Source: Podospora pseudocomata (Eukaryota > Ascomycota > Sordariomycetes > Sordariales > Podosporaceae). Taken from it: a DNA stretch of 64,000 bases. The DNA lies in assembly GCF_035222375.1 (NCBI RefSeq), contig NW_026946363.1, positions 310,001 to 374,000 on the forward strand, given 5' to 3'. Shown here piece after piece: positions 54,713 through 64,000 of this stretch (position 1 is its first letter; the number at the start of each line of letters is the position of its first letter). A model generated the notes under the pieces. The model was given only the letters and a program-made list of their open reading frames with translations, searched no databases and was not told where the DNA came from. The translations under genes were made by a program, and so were the position numbers.

Positions 54713-55728
54713 TTAAGCAATAGTCGATGGGCGAGTGGCGCTGAAGACCTTCTTGGTGTTGGTCTTGGCGACACGGTGGGGGAGGGGGAAAGTGAGGTCC
54801 TTGGTGATGAGCTGCTTGATGTAGGGGCGCTTGACGTCCTCGGTCTTCTCGATCTCAACAACGCGGAGGATCTACATGTAAATTGTCAGTATCTAGACTC
54901 GGGCACGATTTCCGTGGGCTTGTTCATACGTGGATGGATCTGAAACGGGCACGATGGCGGGCGGCCATGTCGGAGTAGAGAGCCTCAACAGCCTTAGTTC
55001 TGGAGGTCTCACGGTACTCCTTGTACATGTTGTGGGTACCAGACCGGGAGTCGTAGCGGATCCAGATGCCGAAGTTCTTGACTCTGAGGGGGTGCTTCTC
55101 GGAGATCTATGATACGGGTCAGTCTCCTCTGTCCCCGGCCAAATATTGATTCCAAGCGATCATACCTGGTTGACACTGACGATCTCGCCAGTGGCCTTCT
55201 TCACCTTGCGGAGACCGCGAAGGAAATACCAGAAACGGGACTTGGCAATAACCTCATTGGGCGCGAAGATGCGCATGCGATAGAGGGCGGGGCTGGGGTT
55301 AGCCTCGGTGGGCAGATGGCGCCCAATGACCTGGTATTCCTGAAGACGACCTGGCACAGATTGTCAGCATCTCGAGTGTTGTCGTAAAGATCCCGAGTTT
55401 GCAGCGATGGCGGCGTGTTTGAATATCGAGTGCTGGCCGGTCGATAGAGAATGCACAAACTCCCAGTTCCCCGTCGAAAATAAGCGACAGATTGCGGCAC
55501 CCCGATGCCAGCCCTGATATATCTCCTCAACATGGTCCTCCACAGCAACAATCAACGAGTCGTTCCCTCTCTGCCCAATTCACATGTCTTGAGGCAAGCC
55601 TCCCTCCCATCGTGTCATGCATTTCGTCGGATGGTGAATTTGTCGTCGTTCGTCGAAGTTATTCTCGGTCGCCGCCTTCGCTGCAAACTCAAAAGATGCT
55701 AATGGAATCGAAAAAATTGCTTACCCAT
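54713..55728 (-). CDS. RPL20: 60S ribosomal protein eL20 (L18a/Rpl20)
   Basis: Coding exons 55728-55725, 55350-55166, 55106-54930 and 54871-54713 give 174 residues with all phases closed. The protein starts [17 protein letters not shown], followed by [52 protein letters not shown] and a basic C-terminus, which is diagnostic for eL20 of the large subunit. The start exon contributes only ATGG (donor GTAAGC), followed by a 374-bp intron; the other introns are 59 and 58 bp. Immediately before ATGG stands TTTTCCAG with CTAACG 15 bp upstream, and a GTAAGT lies further 5', so the leader may also be spliced. Transcribed divergently from the Csn12-like gene. Confidence 0.95.
55351..55724 (-). other. 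First coding intron of the eL20 gene (374 bp)
   Basis: Donor GTAAGC directly after ATGG; branch GATGCTGAC and acceptor GTGCCAG at the 3' end. Much longer than other introns in the window. I looked for box C/D snoRNA motifs (RTGATGA, CTGA) because ribosomal-protein introns often host them and found no convincing pair. Confidence 0.7.
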
Positions 55729-56321
55729 CTGGAAAAGGTTCGTTAGATTAATTCAAAGGTATCTTCTCTTTACCACCGAGGCCTAACTTACTTTGCTGGT
55801 TTGTCGTGGATCGCTGTCGATGCCGTGTGCTGTCCGAGTCCAGAATTAGCGATAACGAGGGTCAAGAAAAAATTGGGTGTGCTTGGTTTAGGGCTCGCGC
55901 GCATTGACCATCCCCGCAGAGAACCTCAGCCACATGTGGCGGGGCCGAAGTGAGTTTGAAAGCTGACGCCACAGAGGTGGGGCAACTTTAAGGGAGCCAA
56001 GATATGAGCTTGCAAGCCAATCAGAGCAACGCAATCCTCTCACGCTCAAGCTGCCATCTCACTCTGCCACTGCACTCCCAATACAGGACGATATTCCAAC
56101 TACATTAACAAGATATTTGAGACTGCCCACCGAGAGCGATATCTGTAGAATTTTGCGGCTATCCTGCGATCAATCCGCATCTGCAGACAATTGTTCGACT
56201 CCAATAAGAACAACAGTCAACTCGATACCGCTCCCATCACTTGGTGGGGCAACCACAACATCACACAGCTTGCGCCCAAGCCAAGCTCACCCTGTCAACA
56301 CCCCAGTTCAAACATCCCATC
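55729..56321. other. Divergent promoter of eL20 and the Csn12-like gene
   Basis: 593 bp shared upstream region. On the minus side it holds the eL20 leader with a likely 5' UTR intron (GTAAGT at about 55795, acceptor at 55729). No other gene. Confidence 0.6.
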
Positions 56322-57935
56322 ATGGAGTTCGGCCCAGCGCTTTACCACGAGTTTGGAGAGGCTTGGAAAACACGGGATGGTTACCGACTAGCAAAGACCA
56401 TCTCTCCAGAGTTGACTCCTAGCCAGTTGTCCAGCATATGGCAAAGTGCGAATGGTGCGGGAAGCTACAAAGCAGCTCGGGACGACGATGTGAAAGCATC
56501 CATTAAGCGTGGTCTTTCCAGTAGTTCAGCGCGTTTGGACGGCATCGGCCAAAAGGAGATCAAGGGTTGGGTCGAGGTTTACTTTGCGTACTGGCAAGCT
56601 GCCGGCATCCTTGCTCAAGTGCAGCAGACCTCATCATGGACCAATGCTTATGAGCAGTGGAAAGTCTTGATCAACGCTCTGATCCAGGGGTATAACAGTC
56701 ATGAGTTTGAAGCCTGGACCATTCCGTGTCTCTATGTGGCGGGCAAACATCTACGGCTGTTTGCGATGCAGGCGGATGAGCACACTAGTGTCAACGACAA
56801 CTCGGCAACTGCATTCCAAGATGACTTTGACCCAGAATTACAGAAACATCAGAAATTGGAGGACTGTGCGCGAGTTCTTAACAAAGTATTCACGATTTGC
56901 CTGAGTGACAGGTAGGAATTCTGTGCTCTTGATGTTGCTGCCAGCTGAGGCTAATATCATTACAGAGCACCACTCGAAGAGTCTCGGAAATGGGGGCTCT
57001 ATTACATCGTCAACCTTCTCTTCAAGACTTACTTCAAGCTCAATGCGACAGGATTGTCGAAAAATGTGCTGAGGATTTTGACCGCAGGACGGGGAGATAT
57101 GCCAGACTTTCATGCATTCCCAAAGTCTCAGCAGGTCACTTTCAAATACCACGAAGGAGTATTATGCTTCCTTGAGGAGAACTATGCTGAAGCCGAGAAG
57201 CATCTGACGGAAGCATGGAACACCTGCCACAAAGACGCCATGAGGAACAAAGAGTAGATGGCCTTCCATGCTCTACATGGATCTTTTACGCTTTGCTAAT
57301 ATGATGCACCTAGGCTGATCTTGACATATCTAATTCCGTGCCACCTCATCACAACCCACACCCTTCCCACAGAAAAGCTGCTGGAGCCTTACCCACGACT
57401 ACAAAAACTCTTCCTCCCACTCTCTCGGTGCATCAAGCAGGGCGAGCTCCACAAATTCGACATCGCCCTTCAGGAAGCCGAGGACGAGTTTGTCAAACGG
57501 CGCATCTACCTCACCCTCGAAAGAGGACGCGACATCGCACTACGCAATCTCCTCCGTAAAGTGTTCATCGCCGGCGGCTTCGAGCCAGTAGCGAAGGAGG
57601 GAGACAAGCCTTTTCGCCGGACTCGTATCCCAGTAGCAGAGTTTGCCGCGGCTATCAGCCTCGGCAGCGAGGAGAAGGTTGACAATGACGAGGTTGAGTG
57701 TCTTTTGGCAAATATGATTTACAAAGTGAGTCAAAACTATGCCTTACCTTCCATGTTTCTGCCTGGGGCGTCAAGGCATCCACGGCTGTCGACATCGATT
57801 GGTGTAACATCGTCCGTGAGTCATCCAGTCACTGACACCGTTTGTTTGTAGGGACTGATCAAGGGATATATCTCTCGTGAACGGAGTATTGTAGTGCTCA
57901 GCAAGTCGGGGGCGTTTCCCGGGACTGGCGTTTGA
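56322..57935 (+). CDS. CSN12: Csn12-like PCI-domain protein
   Basis: Exons 56322-56911, 56966-57253, 57314-57725 and 57852-57935 give 457 residues, all phases closed (introns 54, 60, 60 and 126 bp classes; unspliced frames stop at each). The N-terminal half is helical ([38 protein letters not shown]). The centre has [19 protein letters not shown], and [20 protein letters not shown], then [17 protein letters not shown]. The C-terminal PCI winged-helix region includes [40 protein letters not shown] and [19 protein letters not shown]. This is the Thp1/Csn12/PCID2 family; the order of motifs fits Csn12, a COP9-signalosome-associated protein that in yeast pairs with Thp3 in transcription elongation and mRNA maturation. 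Confidence 0.88.
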
Positions 57936-60109
57936 GCGGGGCAAATATGGGCGTTGACCGCGCCCCATTTGGGAAGGCTTGATAAGATCTTTCATCAACT
58001 GCTGTGTCCAACTGGATCTTCTGGGACTCACCGAGTTCTTGGTCGTGTAGGGAAAAGGTGGGACAATTTCATGGTGGTACCCCAACCCGACGGCAGGAAA
58101 GGGAGGGATCATCCATCCCGCACGACGGCATTTGTGGTGGTGCCATCGGATATCTATCACCACTTGGCGTGCGTGAACAAGCCTGGGAGCTTTCTCACAC
58201 CATCACCAACAAAACAACGGGCTGTAAAAAGATCTTGAGAACGAAAGGGACATGAATTACGGATATGGATAGCATTTGAGCGGGGGAAAAAACTGTTACT
58301 CAATTATAAAGCCAGTTCAATCCACTGTCTTGTAGTTTTGTCTCCTCCACCAAAAATCCAAACTACAGGAATCAGGGTGAGCGTGAACAGCGTGAATCAG
58401 TGACTTTGGGGGGTGTTGGTTTGGTGATATAGTTTAGTGCGGGGTTGCTTTGGAAACGGTCCCAAACAGGGCGGAAACCCACTAAACATCGCCCCCCTTT
58501 TCCCGCAGCAATCAAGTGTGCCGCACCACCATATTTACACCGTAAGCATTACTATAACAGTGAGGTACCGAGAAGGTTCAATCCATGAAGATGACACCAT
58601 TCCTTGTTCTTTTGTTACAATCATCTCATTCGGTACTTTTTGCAACAGCCCACACCACCATGCGCACCCCCTGGCTTTTGTCTCTCGATCTACGGTACCC
58701 AACATGCCTCCGTTCTGTGGTCGAACTGCGTGTTCACTGCCTGCGCAACAAGACATGCTTTTGACTCAACCCCTGAGTGATGTGATGAGTAACAAGGCTC
58801 ATTCATCTTGAGTCACTTACACAAGGGGATTGTACATATTCCATCATCACGATGGCACAAAGACATGTTTCTCCACCCCCTCTTCCCATGTCTGATGGAA
58901 ATATCCAGAAGGGTGTGTGTGAACGGGTCTGACCGTCTTCTGTCCCCCTTATCCCCCCCCTGCCATCGAAAAGGTGGTGTGGAAAATGGCGGTTACCATC
59001 CTATTGGACAACCCAAACTTTCCCAGCTGTATGGGTGGTGTGGGTAAGGTAGGGGATGAATGGTGCGGCAGGTCATTCTGGACTAGGTAGCAATGCAAAA
59101 GCGGGAGTTGAAAATCCGCTTCAATGGCAGGTCGTGGTGGCAAAAGAAACATTCTTTTTGCTATCGTCATTACCGATTAATCCACAATGACACATTCTCA
59201 CCGAGATCAAATTTTCAAGTATGAAGGCTCTCACGGAGATTTCCAGAGTCTGCAGAAACTTTAGGGGGGTGAAAGCTCTCCGAAAATCGGCTGGCAAAGC
59301 TTGGTGATTTTCTCATTCTCAAGAGAAAAAACAGCGAGAGAAAAAGCCTCCAGCGTTTTTTTCCTGGTTTTGATATCTTGATATCGTTCCTGAGTTATGT
59401 TCCTCTTTCTTGCTGCAAAAAGACAAGCTTTTTTTTCCACCAAAGAGCGTAAGAATCGTAGTCATACAAATCACCCACCCTCCCTCCCTCCCCCCTTCCT
59501 ATCCCGGTTGTCCCACTGTCCAGAACATCTTGATCATTCTGCCCTGTTCATTCCATCCTCCGAAACCCAGCGTTCGCTCATCGTCTGACGACCGACGTGA
59601 TATCCAAACCAATGTGAGATGATGGTACAAAGGAAACAAGAGAAAATAAAACAACCCACCCCATGGTAGTGTGCCGTGTAATACAAATACGGCTAAAACT
59701 TCTCAAAAGCATGCCAGAAGAATGAGAAATACCCGCCCAGAAAATATTAGTACAAATGTTTTGGGGTTTTTAACTTGTGAATGTCAAGGGAAAAACAACC
59801 AAAAGAAAAAAGCAAACCCAAAATCTCCAAAAAAAAAAATGAAGAACAATCTATGGTGATAATGATCCCATAATTAAGACCCTCCCGAAAAAGTAATAAG
59901 AAATAAAAGGGTGTGAAGAAGAGAAGAAAAACACATGAGTCATTAAGTTATGAGAGGGTGTAACAATAGCAAAAGGCCAAACAAACAGCATCTCGAGTCG
60001 GGGGTATTTGTTTTGTTTTGTCGATGTCGAGAGGGGTGTGCGAGACCGTGGTATCGCGGACAAAGGAAAAACAGACAAAGCAGATCAGTGCAGTATCATG
60101 ATGGGCAGC
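57936..60109. other. Intergenic region
   Basis: 2.2 kb without a supported gene. It carries long A-rich stretches (59650-59940), expected of 3' flanks, and C-rich tracts (59475-59500). Open frames on both strands are short and lack motifs. Confidence 0.5.
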
Positions 60110-61142
60110 CTAAAAACGGCCGCCGCTTCTCGGTGTGCGAGGGGTGCTCCTATTGACCAGTCAGTCAGTGGCCAACAGGACTATACGCAGATGGGCAAAA
60201 CTTACGCAGCACTCGAAAGGTCATCAACATGGTTGCACATGGCCACAAACAAGTCAAAGAATAGTTGGGTGCCGCCGTTCAACATCTCAAGCTGCATCGT
60301 GCCGCTCTTCTTGAAGGTGCTGCGGCAGCGGATGATGAGGGCGAGATAATGGGCGCGGAGCTTGGAGTCGGTGTCGGGAGTGTGGGCGTAGGCGTAGCGG
60401 GCCGAGGAGAGAATGATGCTCGCTTGGATACCGGATTCTGTCTGTGTTAGCGTTGAGAACAAGTCAAGAGGAAATGGTGTACATACGAAGACCTTGCTTT
60501 CTCAACGACACCCTCTTCAGCTCGTCTAACCCATACTTCTCCGCCGCGCAGTAGATGACCGTGTCCTTGAGAAGCTCGCCGTCAACAGTATGGTGGTAGA
60601 TGGTGGCATCATGACGCGCCTCATCTGTCAGCTGCTCCATCTCCCACGAGTTGCGCTTCTTGTTATGCACGAGGCGGGGGAAGTAATCGCCCTTGTAGAG
60701 ATACTCGAGGACAGACGAGAAGATCTCAGGCTCTTCGTCGGGCAGGGAGATCTTCTTCGTCTGGGAGTCAAACATCTGGTTCTGAAGGATGTTGAGGAAG
60801 AAGGGTGATGTGGAGAGGACATGTTCGTGGGCAGCAAAGACGCGTTGCTCCTGGCCGACGACGAGAGTTACAATGGCGGAGATGGGAGAGTTGCTAGGGT
60901 CATATTATGTCAGTATATTGAAGTGGGCATGCAAAACATCTAGCGACTTACTCAAAGTTTGAGTGAGACGCATTGGCATTGGAAATGGTGCCTGCACGAC
61001 GACGGCCGGATTGAGACTCAGGTCGTCGCTTGGAAATACCGGCCTCCTTGCTGAATGACGAAGTCGACTTCCCAGACCGATGACCCTTACTGAAGCTCTT
61101 GCTCCGCACATGTTGAACAGGCTCGTAGCGGGTGGAAAACAT
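60110..61142 (-). CDS. BTB/POZ-domain protein (289 aa)
   Basis: Exons 61142-60952, 60893-60487, 60437-60206 and 60149-60110 close in phase (introns 58, 49 and 56 bp). The first exon is a basic, serine-rich disordered N-terminus (SKSFSKGHRSGKSTSSFSKE). The BTB fold starts near residue 65: SPISAIVTLVVGQEQRVFAAH, EHVLSTSPFFLNIL, KKISLPDEEPEIFSSVLEYL and YKGDYFP, then the extended helical part with DTVIYCAAEKYGLDELKRVS. No Kelch, MATH or ankyrin region follows; the protein ends in a short helical tail and TPRTPRSGGRF. Fungal BTB-only proteins are common and mostly uncharacterised; they often act as dimers or Cul3 adaptors. The start exon and last exon were placed by splice signals only. Confidence 0.85.
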
Positions 61143-62504
61143 GATGTTTGATATTCTTTTCCTCGCCCAACTCCCTTCGCACTCGAATATCCCTCCTGGA
61201 TGCTGTGCTGGACGGTACGGTGGCGGCGGAGGTGACAAGTGCGTAATTAAACAGACAGAAACAATAATGATGAAACAAAAGACAAAAGCGGGGAGTTGAT
61301 GGCCGATGGACGATCGATGCTGATGATGGACCCTTCCTTACCTGTGGGGAATGAGGCGATGAAATGCACTCGATGGCAAGACCAGAACAAGTCTGCATCG
61401 CGCGGGGAAGATGAGCCATATTATATAACGGTACGAGGCGTCCATGCGCAGATGCCTGGAAAATCTCTGCCAGGCGGACTCATGAAGCCTTCTGGGCGAC
61501 ACCGAAAAAGGTACTCTTCCGCGCGTTCCATGATTGGACGCGTCTGAGTGCTATCAGCCCCGACTGACCCCTGCTCGTCTTGATGCGATATTCACACGAT
61601 ATCACCTGACTTGGGAGCTAGCTGTTTTGGGCAAGGCTGACTGGGGGGTTGGCTGGAGTCTGCCAGGGGAAATTCCATGGATCATGTCTTTTACAGGGAT
61701 CAGACCATGGCGTGTGCGAGGCAAGGGATGGGTGTGAATGGAAGGACTTGCGACACTGATGACCAGATGTGAAAACGGTGAAAGTGAAGGCTGATCCTGG
61801 AGGCTGCCTACATATCCTCGAATCACCTGTCTCCCGGCAGTGGCGTGAAGTTCTGCTAAGCAGCAGCTGGCAAGGCAGCCAAAGCCTCCAGCCCTTTATT
61901 TTCATGTCGAGGAGAAGATGTGATGGTAAAAGGATCAGACTTTGACACTTTTCGAGATGCAAGACATCAATTAAGTCAATTGGGTCATTGAGACAGCATT
62001 GGGGAGAGCTTCGAGCCACAACTTGTTGGGCGAGACCTGGTATCTTATAACACAAGCACACCATCTCCACAGTCCACCCGAGGCCGACCCAACGCAACGG
62101 ACGGAGCAAACGACTGCTTCAGCCGTGCCATTAATTGACGTGCTTTGGGTAACATCACGACGGATTGTCAACGCTTTGCTTTTTCGCTGCTGGTTTCGCA
62201 AGTTTCTGGGATCTTGGCACACACTCTGATGCAGCCAATTGTCAAATAAGGTATGGGGTCGTCAGAAGTGTCAATTCTGGTATTGTTCGAGGGAGGGTTG
62301 CCCAGGTGGCTCCCTGAGGCCGGACCAGTTGGCCCAGGTCCCACTGCCAAAATATTAATTCCTTAACAGTGGGCCTCATTGACTATTCTGACGCCAACCG
62401 GTGCCCCCCTGTTCTGTCTGTTTTGTGCCATGGGCCCGCTGCCCGGGGTGATCTACAGGGGCTCGGATCTGCCCTACAAGATGCCATCGCCACCCCGAAG
62501 TTCA
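61143..62504. other. Intergenic region
   Basis: 1.36 kb between the start of the BTB gene (minus) and the stop of the hydrolase gene (minus). No gene supported. Confidence 0.5.
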
Positions 62505-63641
62505 TCACCGAGAAGCATCCAAGGCCCGCTTTGTCAATTTCAAGATTGCTTCTGAAGCAAGCTTTTTCCCAGGGCCTCGAGCAATCGCTTCTTGATGGAA
62601 CGCAACCGAGGCAACCCCCTTTTCAACGGGGAGGCCGAGTTCAATGCATCTTTGATGCAGCTTTTCGGTTTGCTCTCTCGGCACAAGCTCATCCCGCTCA
62701 GCCTGGAGGATGTATATGAAGGGTGCGTCGCAACTTTTCTCTTCGGCCTTTTGAGCAATCAGCTTCAGGTTAGCATAGCTGTCCAGATGGTTTCTGAGAA
62801 AAGGCCACAGGTATTTGTATGGCAACCATTTTTGGGGATACAGCGTCCCTAGCATCGATCGTATCGATAGAAAGGGGGTCTCAAGAATTACGCCCTGGAT
62901 AGGTAGCTTTTCCGGGATGCGTCCGGTTGCGGCCAGGTTTGTTGCTACTCCCGAGCCAATCGACTGTCCCCAAATCAGGAAAATCGGCTTCGTGGTGCTG
63001 TCTTTGCCAAATGTTCGCTCATGGTGTTGCAAAATCCAGTTTGCTCCGGCTTCGGCATCGAGGCGGATGCCAGGCTCAGATGCACGGCCACGGGACGTCC
63101 AATATCCTCTGTAACTCAGGCAGACAAAAGTCAACTCCATTGGTGCCAGAGCATATTGTTTGCTGTCACTGACAGCCCGCAACACCCACGACAGGTCTGG
63201 CAAGCGAGGGGGGATGGACGAGGCGTTCCCTACCGCAGCGTCAGTCTCGCATACAGTTTCCTGCATATCTCATGGTGGCTGACCCTGAAAGTAGAGCACA
63301 TACACATGTGCCACAGCAGACTTCCCGACGTCCGCGGCTACCTGCCTATTCCCCTTCGGCAGCGGCACCGTCGCAACCGCCATTGCGAGATCTGTTCCGT
63401 CAGCAGCCTTGGTCCTCTCCTCCCTCCACTGAAGTCCCCCACAGCGGCTTAACCAGTCAGCAATGCGCTCGCTCCTTGCAGTCGGGGGCAGTCCTGGCAT
63501 GTAGATGATCTTGTTCTGGAAGACCACCATCATGATACATTTCCAAATCCACAGCCCAATCAACAAGCCAGTGAACATCAACGGTGCCACTAGAATTGTT
63601 TGGGTATGAAGCCTGCGGCGGCAAGTGCTCTCCATTGGCAT
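62505..63641 (-). CDS. Membrane-anchored alpha/beta hydrolase (ABHD/Bem46-type)
   Basis: Exons 63641-63284 and 63229-62505 (54-bp phase-1 intron with donor GTCAGC) give 360 residues; a second in-frame ATG six bases on is equally possible. An N-terminal membrane helix (~17-42; ILVAPLMFTGLLIGLWIWKC) is followed by the phrase NKIIYMPGLPP. The hydrolase core shows VLYFQGNASSIPPRLPDLSW (oxyanion region), LSYRGYWTSRG, nucleophile elbow GQSIG with Ser ~209, an Asp near 299 (LQAERDELVP) and a His near 331 (VAFHQEA). This layout fits the fungal ABHD12/13-Bem46-like group of single-pass serine hydrolases; the exact substrate is unknown. The FHQEA setting of the His differs from the usual GGH, so the catalytic His is provisional. 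Confidence 0.82.
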
Positions 63642-64000
63642 GATGTGGGTGATACGTGGACGAAACCGCCGCGGTGGACCATGCTGCACATCGACCCGAA
63701 ACTGAGGCAATCTCAAGGGACTGCAGCAACGACAACTCATATGCAGCAACGACTTGGGGACCGGCTGATGCCATTTGATGTGCCTGCTGAGAGGCCGATA
63801 GCGACCAGAGAGGACTGCGTATGTCACAGGCATTGGCGGCAGTCATTGGCGGGATGGCCCGCGGGATGTTGCTGGGGTGGGATGGCGTGTTGAAACCGCA
63901 AGAGATCTCGCTCTTGTGCAAGTATTTCGCGCTCCTCATGCCATGGCCTCAGTCATGTGTCCAGCTTCCACTCGTCAGACGTGGAGATGAGATGCAGCAA
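63642..64000. other. Window end, upstream of the hydrolase gene
   Basis: 359 bp, probably the hydrolase promoter. Open frames on both strands extend here but I see no protein motif or splice site that supports a gene. Confidence 0.45.

Noticed and set aside
1-64000. CRISPR arrays, operons, tRNA genes
   Set aside because: No CRISPR-like spaced repeats. I scanned by eye for tRNA B boxes (GGTTCGAATCC-like) and found no match with a paired A box; a tRNA scan program would be decisive. Eukaryotic gene structure excludes operons.

Overview
This 64 kb window is nuclear DNA of a filamentous ascomycete, most likely a sordariomycete close to the Sordariales. The evidence is the gene density (about one per 2-3 kb), many introns of 47-75 bp with CTAAC-like branch sites, a lone Neurospora-type 5S rRNA gene, fungus-restricted families (Zn2Cys6 regulator, SHE3-like coiled coil, DUF7514-like and DUF1772-like proteins), and AT-rich decayed repeats of the kind RIP leaves. 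Splice sites were placed by hand; wherever I give exons, reading phase closes across every junction unless I say otherwise.

Layout. 1-12.4 kb, plus strand: the 3' end of a Pta1/symplekin-like gene, a SHE3-like coiled-coil gene, a 947-residue unrecognised gene with six exons, an AT-rich relic with terminal inverted repeats and a nested LTR-like piece (9.1-10.1 kb), and an MFS transporter. 12.6-14.3 kb, minus strand: a DUF1772-like membrane protein and a membrane-anchored PAN-like protein with an apparent one-base frame break. 15.3-17.0 kb: a basic nuclear-looking protein.

17.4-25.1 kb is the most unusual part: a cluster of small, fast-diverging, related genes and broken copies (five or six on the plus strand, one on the minus strand). 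They share a phase-1 intron after a short first exon, an acidic stretch followed by a basic patch of the PTK(R/K)xR type, and, in two copies, an exon built from a ~25-residue repeat. I recognise no known family.

25.3-39.2 kb is a housekeeping block: a proline-rich protein, a peroxisomal-type enoyl-CoA hydratase 2, tubulin cofactor E, a CCCH zinc-finger protein, cytoplasmic dynein intermediate chain, ATP synthase subunit e and a Zn2Cys6 transcription factor. 39.2-48.3 kb is gene-poor: one hypothetical gene, one 5S rRNA gene and two inverted arrays of one 21-bp minisatellite. 48.3-64 kb carries a small secreted cysteine-rich protein, a doubtful coiled-coil ORF, a DUF7514/RE-rich protein, a GNAT acetyltransferase, ribosomal protein eL20, a Csn12-like PCI protein, a BTB protein and an alpha/beta hydrolase.

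The housekeeping genes form no pathway cluster. Mechanistic links are loose: dynein intermediate chain and TBCE both serve microtubules, and SHE3-like and Pta1-like proteins both act on mRNA. No CRISPR, operon or complete autonomous mobile element was seen.
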